A DNA stretch of 38,356 nucleotides from Clostridiales bacterium (GCA_021205085.1 JAJPYF010000130.1:1-38356), one strand, 5' to 3'; counted from the stretch's first letter, positions 18,481 through 28,978 are shown. A program made the numbers and translations. Notes: generated by a model from the letters alone, not told the origin.

Positions 18481-21279
18481 ATGAAAAAGAAAAAATTCTA
18501 CGCCATTCCGGCGAAGATCATTGTCATCGCCGTCTTATCCGCAGCTTCCTTTCTGGCCGGGATTGCCGGCATACGTCTTCTTCAGGGGTACTGGATCGGC
18601 ATGACGATGCCGGACATGGCTCGGATGTCGGATTATGAGAACAGCTCCGAGGCGGCCAATTACCTCTACCGGGAGGGGAGCACCATCCTCTCCACGCTGC
18701 AGAATGAGAATAATTTCTGCTCCTACGGCTCCGCCTACGATGAGACGGACACGATTGATATCATGAATCTGTCCGCCGGAGTGGACAATCCGGATAAAAA
18801 TCCAGAGACGACCTATACACTTGCGGAGCTGTCCTCGTTCTATGGGACGGAGGCGTATTATGAGCTCCGCTCTCTTGTGGATTTCTGTGACGATTTTACC
18901 ATCTACAGCTGCGATCCGTCTGTGGGCTGCATCTACACGGTTGATATCACATCAGATGGAAACACTTCCCTCAGCATCGTCGGTTTTGAGGAGGACGATA
19001 CGCCGGAGGAGGAGACGGAAGCGGATGTGACAGATGAAGCGTATGATGAGACGGAAGCAGATGCGACAGATGAAGCGTATGATGAGACCGAAGTGTTCGT
19101 CGATTATACGGACGATTACGCTGTGCTGGAGAGTGAGGAGATGGGATCGGACGCCACGGAGGTTGGCACAATCTCAGTGGAGATTTACAGCGTGTCGGAC
19201 GAATACTACGAGACAATTACAAGCGACTGGGAGGTCGGTGTATACGGAAATTCGGACAATGTGCTTTACAATAACGGGATCAAAATTGAGGAGGAGTATG
19301 GCCTGATGACTGCCGCGGGGTTCACGCTGGCAGATTATGCTGTGTCGGAAGCGGATTTCGTGAGCCTTTGGGACTGCTATGATCAACTGCTCTCAGCGGC
19401 GCAGCAGCTAAACAGCTATCTCTCCGGGACGGAGGAGACCAACGCTCTGCTCTATGTCCGCAACATTTCCACCGAAACAGTCTACACGAATGTTGATGCG
19501 TGGAAAAACCGCAGCATTGACCAGGTGGAGGCGCTGTACCTTGCGGATACGGAGGCCACCGGCACCGGGACCTATTATTACTGTAAGGAGACGGAAAACG
19601 CACAGGAGACCACCGTCTCTCTCATGGGCGATGCGGACAGTCTGGAGACTTACGGGCAACTGTTGTTGTCGGAGCTTCGCTCCGCCGGTTCCGGCTATTA
19701 TGAGATTTTTCTCGGACTGGACACCAACTATCCTCTTCGCACCTCCTCCTCTTACACGACAATGCGGGAGTTTGAGGAGTGGAATCAGAGCAATCTCTTT
19801 TATCCGTTCAATACGGTGCTGGTGTTTATTGTCATGCTGGGGCTCACCGCCCTGATGCTGGTTTTCGCCGTGCGGCAGACCGGCCGCGCGGCGGAGGATG
19901 AGGAGATTCATCCGGCGGGGATGGATCGCTTCCCGCTGGAGCTTATGATGCTCGGAGATCTGCTGCTGTGGTTTTTTCTCATCTACTGGTTGCTGAATGC
20001 GGCATCGTTTGTGCATACGGATCTCGTATATTCCACCGCTGCTTATCTCACGGACTCCGTTTTCAGCGGTGCTGCTGCGGCTGCCCTCTGCGTCATCCTG
20101 CTCGCGTGGGAGCTGAAGCGGTATGGGCGGCGCGTGAAGGAAAAGTCCGTCGGCGGCAGTCTGATCAGGACACTGGTGAGGTGGATCCGGAAAATGTCGG
20201 AAAAAGCCAGGAAGGCGGCCGCTAAGAGCGGTCAGGCAGGGGCGCAGATCCGTCCTGTAATCGTCTGTTTCCTTGGATTTACCCTGATTCAGATGATTGT
20301 TATGTTTTTCATTCTGCGTTGCTGGTATCAGATATACAGCCCGCTTCCGGCAATTATTCTGCTTTTGCTTCTCCTTGTCTTTGACATTGTCGTCCTGCTC
20401 CGGCTGGTTCGCCGGGCGATTGAGCGGGAACAGCTCCGGACAGGGATGGAGGAGATTGCCCGCGACAATCTGGACTATCAGGTGGACGCGGAGGATTTCA
20501 CAGAGGGAAACCGCGGTACGGCTGAGACGCTGAACCATGTGCGGGAGGGAGTGAAGCAGGCGGTGGAGACAGAGATGAAGAGTGAGCGCTTAAAGACGGA
20601 TCTCATCACAAATGTTTCCCACGACATTAAGACGCCGCTGACCTCCATCATCAACTATGTGGATATCCTGAAGCGCGAGAATTTTGAGGATGAGCGGATT
20701 GCCGGATATATCGAGATTCTCGACCGCAAATCCCAGCGGATGAAGCAGCTGACGGAGGATCTGGTGGAAGCCGCCAAGATCAGCTCCGGCGTCATCAATC
20801 TGGATATGCAGAGAATCGACTTAAAGCAGCTTCTTCTGCAGGCGATCGGCGAGATGGAGGAGAAGTTCGATGCGCGGAACCTCACGATCATCACGGATCT
20901 GACGGAGGGGGATATGCACATCCGGGCGGACGGGCGGCGGATGTACCGCGTCATTGAAAATCTTCTGAATAACGCGGCAAAATATTCCATGCCGGGCTCG
21001 CGGGTTTACATCAGCGGGGAGAACCGGCACAGGAAGGTCGTTTTTACGATCAAAAACATGTCCGAATATCCGTTGAATCTCAGCGCGGAAGAGATGACAG
21101 AGCGGTTTGTCCGCGGCGATGTCTCCCGAATGACGGAGGGGAGCGGTCTGGGACTGGAGATCGCGAAAAATCTGACTACAATGCAGGGCGGCGAGCTTTG
21201 GATTTACCTGGACGGCGACCTGTTCAAGGTGACGGTGAGCTTTTCTGAGGAGTCGGACTCTGTCGCAATTTTACGATGA
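18481..21279 (+). CDS. Membrane sensor histidine kinase
   Basis: N-terminal TM helix, large extracytoplasmic segment, central TM helices, LITNVSHDIKTPLTSIINYVDILKRE (H-box), NLLNNAAKYSM (N-box), GSGLGLEIAKNL (G-box). Confidence 0.95.
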   Translation: MKKKKFYAIPAKIIVIAVLSAASFLAGIAGIRLLQGYWIGMTMPDMARMSDYENSSEAANYLYREGSTILSTLQNENNFCSYGSAYDETDTIDIMNLSAGVDNPDKNPETTYTLAELSSFYGTEAYYELRSLVDFCDDFTIYSCDPSVGCIYTVDITSDGNTSLSIVGFEEDDTPEEETEADVTDEAYDETEADATDEAYDETEVFVDYTDDYAVLESEEMGSDATEVGTISVEIYSVSDEYYETITSDWEVGVYGNSDNVLYNNGIKIEEEYGLMTAAGFTLADYAVSEADFVSLWDCYDQLLSAAQQLNSYLSGTEETNALLYVRNISTETVYTNVDAWKNRSIDQVEALYLADTEATGTGTYYYCKETENAQETTVSLMGDADSLETYGQLLLSELRSAGSGYYEIFLGLDTNYPLRTSSSYTTMREFEEWNQSNLFYPFNTVLVFIVMLGLTALMLVFAVRQTGRAAEDEEIHPAGMDRFPLELMMLGDLLLWFFLIYWLLNAASFVHTDLVYSTAAYLTDSVFSGAAAAALCVILLAWELKRYGRRVKEKSVGGSLIRTLVRWIRKMSEKARKAAAKSGQAGAQIRPVIVCFLGFTLIQMIVMFFILRCWYQIYSPLPAIILLLLLLVFDIVVLLRLVRRAIEREQLRTGMEEIARDNLDYQVDAEDFTEGNRGTAETLNHVREGVKQAVETEMKSERLKTDLITNVSHDIKTPLTSIINYVDILKRENFEDERIAGYIEILDRKSQRMKQLTEDLVEAAKISSGVINLDMQRIDLKQLLLQAIGEMEEKFDARNLTIITDLTEGDMHIRADGRRMYRVIENLLNNAAKYSMPGSRVYISGENRHRKVVFTIKNMSEYPLNLSAEEMTERFVRGDVSRMTEGSGLGLEIAKNLTTMQGGELWIYLDGDLFKVTVSFSEESDSVAILR
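19018..19089 (+). repeat. 36-bp direct repeat x2 encoding EADVTDEAYDET / EADATDEAYDET
   Basis: Two consecutive near-identical 36-bp units at 19018-19053 and 19054-19089. Confidence 0.9.
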
Positions 21280-21286
21280 GAATTTC

Positions 21287-21315
21287 TTGAGGACAGGCAT
21301 AATCTTTTTTATAAT
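21287..21315 (+). promoter_or_regulatory. Sigma70-type promoter, TTGAGG-17 nt-TATAAT
   Basis: TTGAGG at 21287-21292 and TATAAT at 21310-21315 upstream of the MerR-like CDS. Confidence 0.6.
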
Positions 21316-21348
21316 TACTTTATAAAAGAAAGACAGGAGGCCTGTGGG

Positions 21349-21945
21349 ATGGAGAGAATGCGTTACATGATATCGGATGCAGCCAATCGGATTCAGGTAG
21401 AATCGCATGTGCTGCGCTACTGGGAGGAAGAACTGGAACTGGAGGTGCCCCGCAATGAGATGGGGCATCGTTATTATACAGAAGAAAATATACGGCAGTT
21501 TGAGCAGATCAAGAAGCTGAAGGCGGAAGGGTTTCAGTTGAAGGCCATCAAGATGATGATCCACAATACGACAGCCGGGGATGAGGAGATGGAAGAAGAG
21601 CTTGCCGACGATGCAGTCGGGGAGCTTTCTTTGTCGAAGCCGCAGGAGACGGCGCCTGTGCAGGAAGAACAGCTCTCCCAGTTGGAACAGTTTCAACTGA
21701 TGATGAGCGAGATTGTCCGCGCTGCCATCGCGGAGAACAATCAGGCGCTGGGTCTGGAGATCGGCGCGCAGGTGGAGGAGAAGGTGATCAAGGAGATGAA
21801 TTACCTTATGCGCGAGCGGGAAGAGCAGGAGGAAGAGAGGTTCCGCAGACTGGACGAGGCCATCCGGAGCCGGCAGCGGCGCACCCCGCGAGAAAAACGA
21901 AAATTTTTCCATGCACCCATTCACAAAGCGGAGGAAATGGGGTAG
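21349..21945 (+). CDS. MerR-family HTH protein
   Basis: YMISDAANRIQVESHVLRYWEEELELEVPRNEMGHRYYTEENIRQFEQIKKLKAEGFQLKAIK. Confidence 0.85.
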   Translation: MERMRYMISDAANRIQVESHVLRYWEEELELEVPRNEMGHRYYTEENIRQFEQIKKLKAEGFQLKAIKMMIHNTTAGDEEMEEELADDAVGELSLSKPQETAPVQEEQLSQLEQFQLMMSEIVRAAIAENNQALGLEIGAQVEEKVIKEMNYLMREREEQEEERFRRLDEAIRSRQRRTPREKRKFFHAPIHKAEEMG

Positions 21946-21985
21946 ACTATGGAAAGAAAAATTACAGCACGAGGAGTACATAGCT

Positions 21986-23032
21986 ATGAATATTGTGGTT
22001 TTGGCCGGCGGATTGAGCACGGAGCGCGACGTTTCCCTGACGACGGGCAGCATGGTGAGCCGGGCGCTGCGGGAGCGGGGGCACCGTGTGATCATGCTGG
22101 ATGTCTATCTGGGTTATGAGAGGGAGGATTGCGATATCGCGGATGTTTTCTCCCATTCGGAGGAGGTCGGTGTGACCGCCGGAGCCATTTCGGCCGAGGC
22201 GCCGGATCTGGCGCAGGTTAAGGCGATGCGCGGCAACTCGCCGGACGGCTTTTTCGGCCCGAATGTGATCCGCATCTGTCAGGCGGCGGATTTTGTCTTT
22301 ATGGCTCTCCACGGGGAAAACGGGGAGGACGGCAGGATTCAGGCGGCCTTTGACCTTCTCGGTATCCGCTATACCGGCACGGGATATTTAAGCAGCGCGC
22401 TGGCCATGGACAAGGGCATTTCCAAGGAGATGTTTGAGGCGGCAGGAATCCCGACGCCGCACGGCATTTCCATGAAAAAGGAGGCGCCGGTCGCCTTTGC
22501 GCAGACGGGGATGACGTTGCCCTGTGTGGTGAAGCCCTGCTGCGGCGGTTCCAGCATCGGTGTTTCCATCGTTCGCACGGAGGAGGAGTTTGACGAGGCG
22601 TTGGCGCACGCTTTTCAGTTTGAAGAGAAAGTCATCGTCGAGGATTATGTGAAGGGCAGGGAGTTTTCCGTCGGAGTGATCGATTATGAAGCGCTTCCCG
22701 TCATAGAGATCGCGCCCATCGAGGGCTTTTACGATTACGCGAACAAGTACAAGGCGGGGAGCACCGTTGAGACCTGTCCGGCCGATCTTCCCGCGGAAAT
22801 CGCGGAGCGGATGCAGCAGATCGCGGTGCAGGTCTGTGAGACGTTGGGGCTTGACACCTACTCCCGCATGGATTTTCTGCTGAATGATAAAAATGAATTG
22901 TTCTGTCTGGAGGCCAACACGCTTCCCGGGATGACGCCCACCAGCCTTCTTCCGCAGGAGGCGGCGGCAGTCGGGATGGACTTCCCGACGCTCTGTGAGC
23001 ATCTGATTCAGATTTCGCAGGAGAAGTATTAG
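21986..23032 (+). CDS. ddl: D-alanine--D-alanine ligase
   Basis: MNIVVLAGGLSTERDVSLTTG, ATP-grasp motifs PCVVKPCCGGSSIGVSIV, CLEANTLPGMTPTSLLPQEA. Confidence 0.93.
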   Translation: MNIVVLAGGLSTERDVSLTTGSMVSRALRERGHRVIMLDVYLGYEREDCDIADVFSHSEEVGVTAGAISAEAPDLAQVKAMRGNSPDGFFGPNVIRICQAADFVFMALHGENGEDGRIQAAFDLLGIRYTGTGYLSSALAMDKGISKEMFEAAGIPTPHGISMKKEAPVAFAQTGMTLPCVVKPCCGGSSIGVSIVRTEEEFDEALAHAFQFEEKVIVEDYVKGREFSVGVIDYEALPVIEIAPIEGFYDYANKYKAGSTVETCPADLPAEIAERMQQIAVQVCETLGLDTYSRMDFLLNDKNELFCLEANTLPGMTPTSLLPQEAAAVGMDFPTLCEHLIQISQEKY

Positions 23033-23105
23033 TAGCGGAACATGCTTGTATTGAATGTGTTTTCTGCACAAAATTACAGAAAAGATAGTATAAAGGAGCA
23101 ATATC

Positions 23106-24524
23106 ATGCACTCCATGACTATGGAAAATATAGCCCGCGCCTGCGGCGGCACTTTTTACGGCGACAGCGGCGCTCTCTCACGGGAGGTTACCGGTGTCGT
23201 CATTGACAGCCGACAGGTCCAAAAGGACTTTCTCTATATCGCCATGCGCGGGGAGCGCGTGGACGGCCACCGCTTTATCCCGGATGTCTTTGCAAAAGGA
23301 GCGGCGGCGGTGATTTCGGAGGAGATTTTAGATGACCCTGCCGGGCCGTATATTCTGGTGGATTCGTGTCCGCAGGCATTGAAAGATATCGCGGAGTTTT
23401 ACCGCTCCACCCTCACTATTCCCATCGTCGGCATTGCGGGGAGCGTGGGGAAAACCAGCACGAAGGAGATGATCTCCGCTGTTTTGGCGCAGAAGCTCTG
23501 TGTGCTGAAGACAGAGGGGAATTTTAACAACGAGATCGGTCTGCCGCTGACGCTCCTCCGCATCCGGCCGGAGCATGAGGCAGCCGTGGTCGAGATGGGG
23601 ATCTCGGATTTCGGCGAGATGCACCGCCTTGCAAAGATGGCGCGGCCGGACATCTGCGTGATGACAAACATCGGACAGTGCCATCTGGAGAATCTGATCG
23701 ACCGTGACGGTGTCCTGCACGCGAAGTCGGAGATGTTTGACTATCTGAGACCGGATGGTGTGATCGTTTTAAACGGCAACGATGATAAGCTGGATATCAT
23801 AGAGGAGAAAAACGGTGTTCGCCCTGTCCGCTATTTTGTGGAGGACGGGACGGTGCTCTCTCCGGAGCATGACTGCTTTGTGACGGCGGACTCCATTGCA
23901 AATCATGGGGTGAAGGGGATGGAGGCGGTTCTGCATTTTCACGGCGAAGATGCGGAGGATTGCCCGGTCTGTGAGCCGATTCCGGGACTTCATAACATTT
24001 ACAATGCCTGCGCCGCGGCCTGCGTGGGGGATGCCCTCGGACTTTCCCATGCGGAAATCTGTGCGGGAATCGCCCATGCGGGGACGATTGAGGGCCGGAC
24101 GAACCTGATCGAGACCGGCGGCATCGTGATTATCGATGACTGCTACAATGCCAATCCGGTTTCCATGCGGGCTTCGCTGGATGTACTGGCACACACGGAG
24201 GGCCGACAGATTGCGGTGCTCGGCGATATGGGCGAGCTGGGACAGGACGAGCGGGCGCTCCACCGCGCGGTGGGGGCGTATGCGGCGGGCAAGGGAATCG
24301 ACCGGATTTTCTGCACCGGCACGCTCTCGGAGGAGATTGTAAACGGCGCGATGCCGGCCTGCGCAGCCGAACATTTCGACGATGTCGATGCGCTTCTTGC
24401 GCCGCTCTTATCTTACATAAAAAAAGGGGATGCCATTCTGGTCAAGGCATCCCATTTCATGAAATATTCTGTTATTGTCGCCGCTCTGCAAAAAGCGGCA
24501 GAGGATCGATCTTTTAATATGTAA
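23106..24524 (+). CDS. murF: UDP-N-acetylmuramoyl-tripeptide--D-alanyl-D-alanine ligase
   Basis: VVIDSRQVQKDFLYIAMRGERVDGHRFI; GIAGSVGKTSTKEMISAVL; DDCYNANPVSMRASLDVL. Confidence 0.95.
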   Translation: MHSMTMENIARACGGTFYGDSGALSREVTGVVIDSRQVQKDFLYIAMRGERVDGHRFIPDVFAKGAAAVISEEILDDPAGPYILVDSCPQALKDIAEFYRSTLTIPIVGIAGSVGKTSTKEMISAVLAQKLCVLKTEGNFNNEIGLPLTLLRIRPEHEAAVVEMGISDFGEMHRLAKMARPDICVMTNIGQCHLENLIDRDGVLHAKSEMFDYLRPDGVIVLNGNDDKLDIIEEKNGVRPVRYFVEDGTVLSPEHDCFVTADSIANHGVKGMEAVLHFHGEDAEDCPVCEPIPGLHNIYNACAAACVGDALGLSHAEICAGIAHAGTIEGRTNLIETGGIVIIDDCYNANPVSMRASLDVLAHTEGRQIAVLGDMGELGQDERALHRAVGAYAAGKGIDRIFCTGTLSEEIVNGAMPACAAEHFDDVDALLAPLLSYIKKGDAILVKASHFMKYSVIVAALQKAAEDRSFNM

Positions 24525-25254
24525 AATCCGGTTCTTTCGCGCGGTCCAGCATCTTCTGGATCGCGTTTTGCGTGGTGGAAGCCAGCGCCTTTTTTTCTTC
24601 CTTCGAGAGTTCCTTGGGATAAATCGGCGTGCCGTACTGCACGATCACATGGGTCGGCTCCACCCGCGGGATATGATCCTCCAGTATATGTCTGGTGTTG
24701 GAGATGGCGATGGGGATGATCGGGCATCCGGTTTTTTCCGCAATCTTCAGGCTCCCGTTCTTGAAAGGGATCATCTCCTCGGAATCTCCCCGTGTTCCTT
24801 CCGGAAAGATGCACATGGAAATGCCTTTTTTGACCTGTTCAATTCCCTCCAGAATCACCTGAACTCCCTGCTTCATGTCGTCGCGCTTCATGAAGAGGCA
24901 GTAGAGACGGCGCATCCAGATGTTCAGCAGAGGGATTTTCTCAATATCATCCTTGGAGATATATCCGGTCAGAGTCGGACAGAGAGAATAGGTGATGATG
25001 ATGTCGAAAATACTGTTGTGGTTTGCCACATAGAGTACGGCCTGATCGGTTGGGATATTCTCATGGCCGATCACCGTCGTCTTTACGCCACAGATACGGT
25101 TGATCACACCGAGAGCCCACTGTACCATCCGAAGACTGCTGATGTCCCGTTTGTACGGGTTGACCTTCCCGATCAGGTATTCGATCCCCAGAACCGGAAT
25201 TCCGACAATCAGATATAAAACGGCGAATCCTAACGCCAGAATTGTCCTTAGCAT
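24514..25254 (-). CDS. plsC: 1-acyl-sn-glycerol-3-phosphate acyltransferase family protein
   Basis: VANHNSIFDI (NHxxxxD-like), CIFPEGTRGDSEEMIPFKNGSLKIAEKTGCPIIPIAI; SD GGGAGGAAG. Confidence 0.9.
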   Translation of the reverse strand: MLRTILALGFAVLYLIVGIPVLGIEYLIGKVNPYKRDISSLRMVQWALGVINRICGVKTTVIGHENIPTDQAVLYVANHNSIFDIIITYSLCPTLTGYISKDDIEKIPLLNIWMRRLYCLFMKRDDMKQGVQVILEGIEQVKKGISMCIFPEGTRGDSEEMIPFKNGSLKIAEKTGCPIIPIAISNTRHILEDHIPRVEPTHVIVQYGTPIYPKELSKEEKKALASTTQNAIQKMLDRAKEPDFTY

Positions 25255-25378
25255 GATGGCTTCCTCCCAAATCACATACATAATAAATCTAGCACACTTT
25301 CCGAATCCCGTCAACGATTTGCCATGGAAGGATTTGTATAGATAAATCCGATATGTAAATGACGCGGCAGATACCAGC

Positions 25379-25531
25379 GACATGTTTTCAGGCAACTTTT
25401 GTAGGGGCGCTTTTAGCTGAGACGAAATCCACCGCTTATGGAGACTTAGGCGCGAAGGCTCTCCTGAGCGTCTTAGCCGGAGTTAGCGGTTAGTTTGTCG
25501 AAGCGTTGCCCCGGTTGCCTGAAAACATGTC
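25379..25531. repeat. About 153-bp intergenic inverted repeat with 18-bp perfect termini
   Basis: GACATGTTTTCAGGCAAC (25379-25396) ... GTTGCCTGAAAACATGTC (25514-25531); interior also partly self-complementary. Confidence 0.85.
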
Positions 25532-25635
25532 CGTAGTATTGTCTGCGTCCTGTACAAATAGATGAAACTTCCTTTGCATAAATTTTCACTGCCTTTCATA
25601 GGATGGAATGAGGAATCGTAAGGGAAGGATAGTTT

Positions 25636-26046
25636 ATGGGGCGAAAGCCGTACATTTTGCTGGTTGTGCTGCTCGGTGTGCTTCTGACCTGCGGCTGTTC
25701 ACTGCAGAAAGCCGGAACGGAAAAGATCCGGGATCTGGATTATACGGTCCTTGCGGAGACGGAGATTCCGGAGGCACTGCTGGAGAAAATCACGGAGAAT
25801 CAGTCGGATGATCTGAAAATGACATACCGGGAGGATGACTACCTCTATATCGTCCGGGGATTCGGCATGCAGGAGACGGGCGGATACAGCATCCGGATGC
25901 AGGAACTGTATCTGGCGGAGAATGCCATATATTTCGATGCGGATCTGATCGGGCCGGAGAACGGGGAGGATGTGGAGAAAGCCGTGAGCTATCCGTATAT
26001 CGTGATCAAGACAGAGCGTCTGGAAGAAAATGTAATTTTTGAATGA
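25636..26046 (+). CDS. Lipoprotein with PrcB C-terminal-like domain
   Basis: LLVVLLGVLLTCGCS lipobox; IVRGFGMQETGGYSIRMQEL...YPYIVIKTERLEENVIFE. Confidence 0.75.
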   Translation: MGRKPYILLVVLLGVLLTCGCSLQKAGTEKIRDLDYTVLAETEIPEALLEKITENQSDDLKMTYREDDYLYIVRGFGMQETGGYSIRMQELYLAENAIYFDADLIGPENGEDVEKAVSYPYIVIKTERLEENVIFE

Positions 26047-26067
26047 AAAATATGCAGGAGGGACAGT

Positions 26068-27633
26068 ATGGAGCTTTCAACAACCCGAATACCGATGGAG
26101 CGGGAGCGGGGCGAGGCCTCGGTTCAGGCGACATTTGATGAGGTATATAATCTGCCGGACTATCTGCCGGATCTTTTTTCTGTGATACTGGCGGATGCAG
26201 AGGCGCAGGTGGATGAAACCAAATGCGGCGCGGGGCACGTGACAGCGCGCGGGGAAATCCGCTACCGGGTTTTGTACAGAACAGAGCAGAACGAGTGGAA
26301 GATCGCCTGTCTGGAGGGGAAGATCCCGTTTCAGGAGAAAATTGCCGTGGAGAATATGGATGAGTTCGACATGGCGCAGGTTGAACCGGTTCTGGAGGAT
26401 CTGTCGGTCCGGATCGCCAACGCCCGTAAGCTGAGTGTTCGCGCATTGCTTGAGCTTTCAGCCACGGGGTGGGAGCGTTATGATGTGGATGTTCCCGTCG
26501 GCGTTGAGGCAGAAAAAATGCCGGAGTTTCTAATGCGGGAGCGGGAGTTTTTGGAGCTTCGTTATCAGGGGGAGGAAATCTGCCGCATCCGCGAGGAGAT
26601 CCGACTGGCCTCCGGCAAACCGAATATCCGCCGGATTCTCTGGCAGCAGGCGCAGGTTTTCGGGCTGGAGGAGAGAGTTTCGGCAGGCGCCGTCAGCATA
26701 CAGGGAGAAATTCAGGTGTTTGTTGTCTATGCCGGGGAGGAGAACGGCGGCCTGGTGTGGTTTCAGGAGAAGGTACCGTTTCTGTGTGAGTTTGAAATTC
26801 CGGAGGCGGACAGCAGTGTGGTCCCGTATATCGTGGCGGAGGTAAAAAATATTTCCTGCAGTAGCGGAGAGGATGACGATCGGGAGTCGCGGGTCATCCT
26901 GGTGGAGGCGGGTCTTTCCGCAAATATCCGCCTGTATGCGGAACGGAAGCAGGAGATGCTCTGCGATGCGTATGCACTGGATCATGAGCTGATTCTGAAA
27001 AAGGATGCCGTTTCGTGCGCCGGGCTGCGCATGAAGAATACATCCGTCTGCCGCGTCAACGACACGATACAGATTGAAGCGCAGGGGAGCGATATTCTGC
27101 AGATCTGTGCCGGATTCGGAACGGTTGAGACGGACCGCCGGACGCGGACCGCGGACGGTATCCGGGTGGAAGGCGCTGTCCGGATTCGTATCCTTTATCT
27201 GACCAGCAGCGACACTTCACCTATAGAAGCGGCGGAAGGGGCGCTTCCGTTCCAACACACCATCGAGATTCCGGGTCTCATGCCGGAGGATGAGGTCAGA
27301 CTGCGGCATTCGGTGGATTCGCTTTCCTTTTTGATGAAGGGCAGCCGGGAGGCGGAGGCACAGGCGGCCGTCAGCCTGCAGGCGATGGTTGTGTCGGCCG
27401 GGGAGACGGAGCTGATCCGCGGGATGGAAGAAACGGAATTTCCCATCGGGGAGCGCAGCGCGCAGCCGTCCATGGTTGGGCTGACGCTGACGGCAAAGGA
27501 TACGCTCTGGGATGTTGCGAAGCGATATCACACAACGATTGAACGGATCCGGAAAACGAACCGGCTTGAGTCGGATACCGCCGCGGCGGGAATGAAGCTG
27601 CTGGTGCTGAAGCAGCTTCCCGAACAGCTGTAG
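26068..27633 (+). CDS. SPOCS (DUF3794) / LysM protein, SipL-like
   Basis: DUF3794-like repeats and C-terminal LysM (TLTAKDTLWDVAKRYHTTIERIRKTNRLESDTAAAGMKLLVLK). Confidence 0.85.
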   Translation: MELSTTRIPMERERGEASVQATFDEVYNLPDYLPDLFSVILADAEAQVDETKCGAGHVTARGEIRYRVLYRTEQNEWKIACLEGKIPFQEKIAVENMDEFDMAQVEPVLEDLSVRIANARKLSVRALLELSATGWERYDVDVPVGVEAEKMPEFLMREREFLELRYQGEEICRIREEIRLASGKPNIRRILWQQAQVFGLEERVSAGAVSIQGEIQVFVVYAGEENGGLVWFQEKVPFLCEFEIPEADSSVVPYIVAEVKNISCSSGEDDDRESRVILVEAGLSANIRLYAERKQEMLCDAYALDHELILKKDAVSCAGLRMKNTSVCRVNDTIQIEAQGSDILQICAGFGTVETDRRTRTADGIRVEGAVRIRILYLTSSDTSPIEAAEGALPFQHTIEIPGLMPEDEVRLRHSVDSLSFLMKGSREAEAQAAVSLQAMVVSAGETELIRGMEETEFPIGERSAQPSMVGLTLTAKDTLWDVAKRYHTTIERIRKTNRLESDTAAAGMKLLVLKQLPEQL

Positions 27634-27820
27634 GGAACGGATTATTACATAAATATTACAAAAGAGTGTGAATTATTTCTGAAAAATGTCTTTTTGTATT
27701 GAAATTTGATCAGGTTGATGGTATACTGTGGAACACCAAGGCGGGTTATGCCTTTCACACAGATTGAAACCGACAATCAGGATGATTCCTTTTACGAAGA
27801 GACAGGAGCAGAGATATTTT

Positions 27821-28978
27821 ATGAGAAAGAAACTGATCGCCATAAGCCTGGTCATAGCCATGATGCTCGGATGCACGCAGATGGCCGGAGCGACAAGCCT
27901 TTCAACTGCAAAGAGTAAAAAGAGTGAGGCGCAGAGCAATCTGAGCGCGGTTCAGAGCGAGATCAGCAGCATCGAGTCCAAACAGGCGAGCCTTCAGTCG
28001 CAGATTGACGAGCTGGATGCGGAGCTTGTACAGGTCATTATCGATATTAATACGACACAGGCGGACATTGAGGCGAAAAAGGTCGAGCTGGCTCAGGCAG
28101 AGGCAGACCTTGAGACGGCAAAGGAGACCGAGGCAGAGCAGTACGAGTCCATGAAGGAACGGATTGTGTACATGTATGAGAATGGTGATTCCTCTTTCCT
28201 GACAGCGCTCATGGGAGCCGACAGCTTTGCAGACGTTTTGAATAAGATTGAGAGTTACTCCACCGTATACGATTACGACAGGACGCTTCTGATTGAGTAC
28301 CAGAATACCAAGCTTGAGGTTGAGGATCTTGTCGCTCAGGTGGAGAACGAAAAGGCGGAGTTAGAGGAGATTGAGGCTACATACGAGGAGCAGCAGGCAG
28401 AGCTTGAGGCGGTGAAGGCGCAGAAGAGCAGCGAGTTGTCTGATTATGCGGCGAAGCTGGCTGAGGCAGAGAGCCTTGCGGCGCAGTATCAGGAGACGAT
28501 TGAAGAGCAGAACGCGATCATTGCGGCGGCACAGGCAGCCGCGACATCGACTACGGTCGGTTCGGTCACGAGCGGTTCCTCCAGTGTTTCCTCCGGAAGC
28601 TCGAGTTCCTCCTCGACATCCAGCTACAGCGGTAGCGGTTCCGGTTCGGCGGTAGCCAGCTATGCCTGCCAGTTTTTGGGGAATCCGTATGTATACGGCG
28701 GAACGAGCCTGACCGACGGATGTGACTGCTCCGGTTTTGTCATGAGTGTGTACGCGCATTTCGGTGTCTCTCTTCCGCACAGCTCCAGCGCATTGCGTTC
28801 GGTGGGAACCGGTGTGTCGGTGTCTGATATGCAGCCGGGCGATATCGTCTGCTACAGCGGACATGTGGGCATCTATGTGGGGAACAACACGATCATCAAT
28901 GCGTCAAGCCCTTCGACCGGTATCAAGTATTCGAGCGCTACATACAAGACCATTCTGGCGGTGCGCAGGATATTCTAG
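27821..28978 (+). CDS. Secreted coiled-coil NlpC/P60 peptidoglycan hydrolase
   Basis: Signal peptide MRKKLIAISLVIAMMLGCTQMAGA, coiled coil, Ser/Gly linker, GTSLTDGCDCSGFVMSVYAHFGVSLPHSS...GDIVCYSGHVGIYVGNN. Confidence 0.93.
   Translation: MRKKLIAISLVIAMMLGCTQMAGATSLSTAKSKKSEAQSNLSAVQSEISSIESKQASLQSQIDELDAELVQVIIDINTTQADIEAKKVELAQAEADLETAKETEAEQYESMKERIVYMYENGDSSFLTALMGADSFADVLNKIESYSTVYDYDRTLLIEYQNTKLEVEDLVAQVENEKAELEEIEATYEEQQAELEAVKAQKSSELSDYAAKLAEAESLAAQYQETIEEQNAIIAAAQAAATSTTVGSVTSGSSSVSSGSSSSSSTSSYSGSGSGSAVASYACQFLGNPYVYGGTSLTDGCDCSGFVMSVYAHFGVSLPHSSSALRSVGTGVSVSDMQPGDIVCYSGHVGIYVGNNTIINASSPSTGIKYSSATYKTILAVRRIF

Noticed and set aside
19408-20538. 376-aa minus-strand ORF opposite the histidine kinase
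   Set aside because: Shadow of the clear sensor kinase frame; no SD or domain signal.
28551-28660. Repetitive Ser/Gly codon tract in the NlpC/P60 gene
   Set aside because: Ordinary low-complexity linker between coiled coil and catalytic domain.
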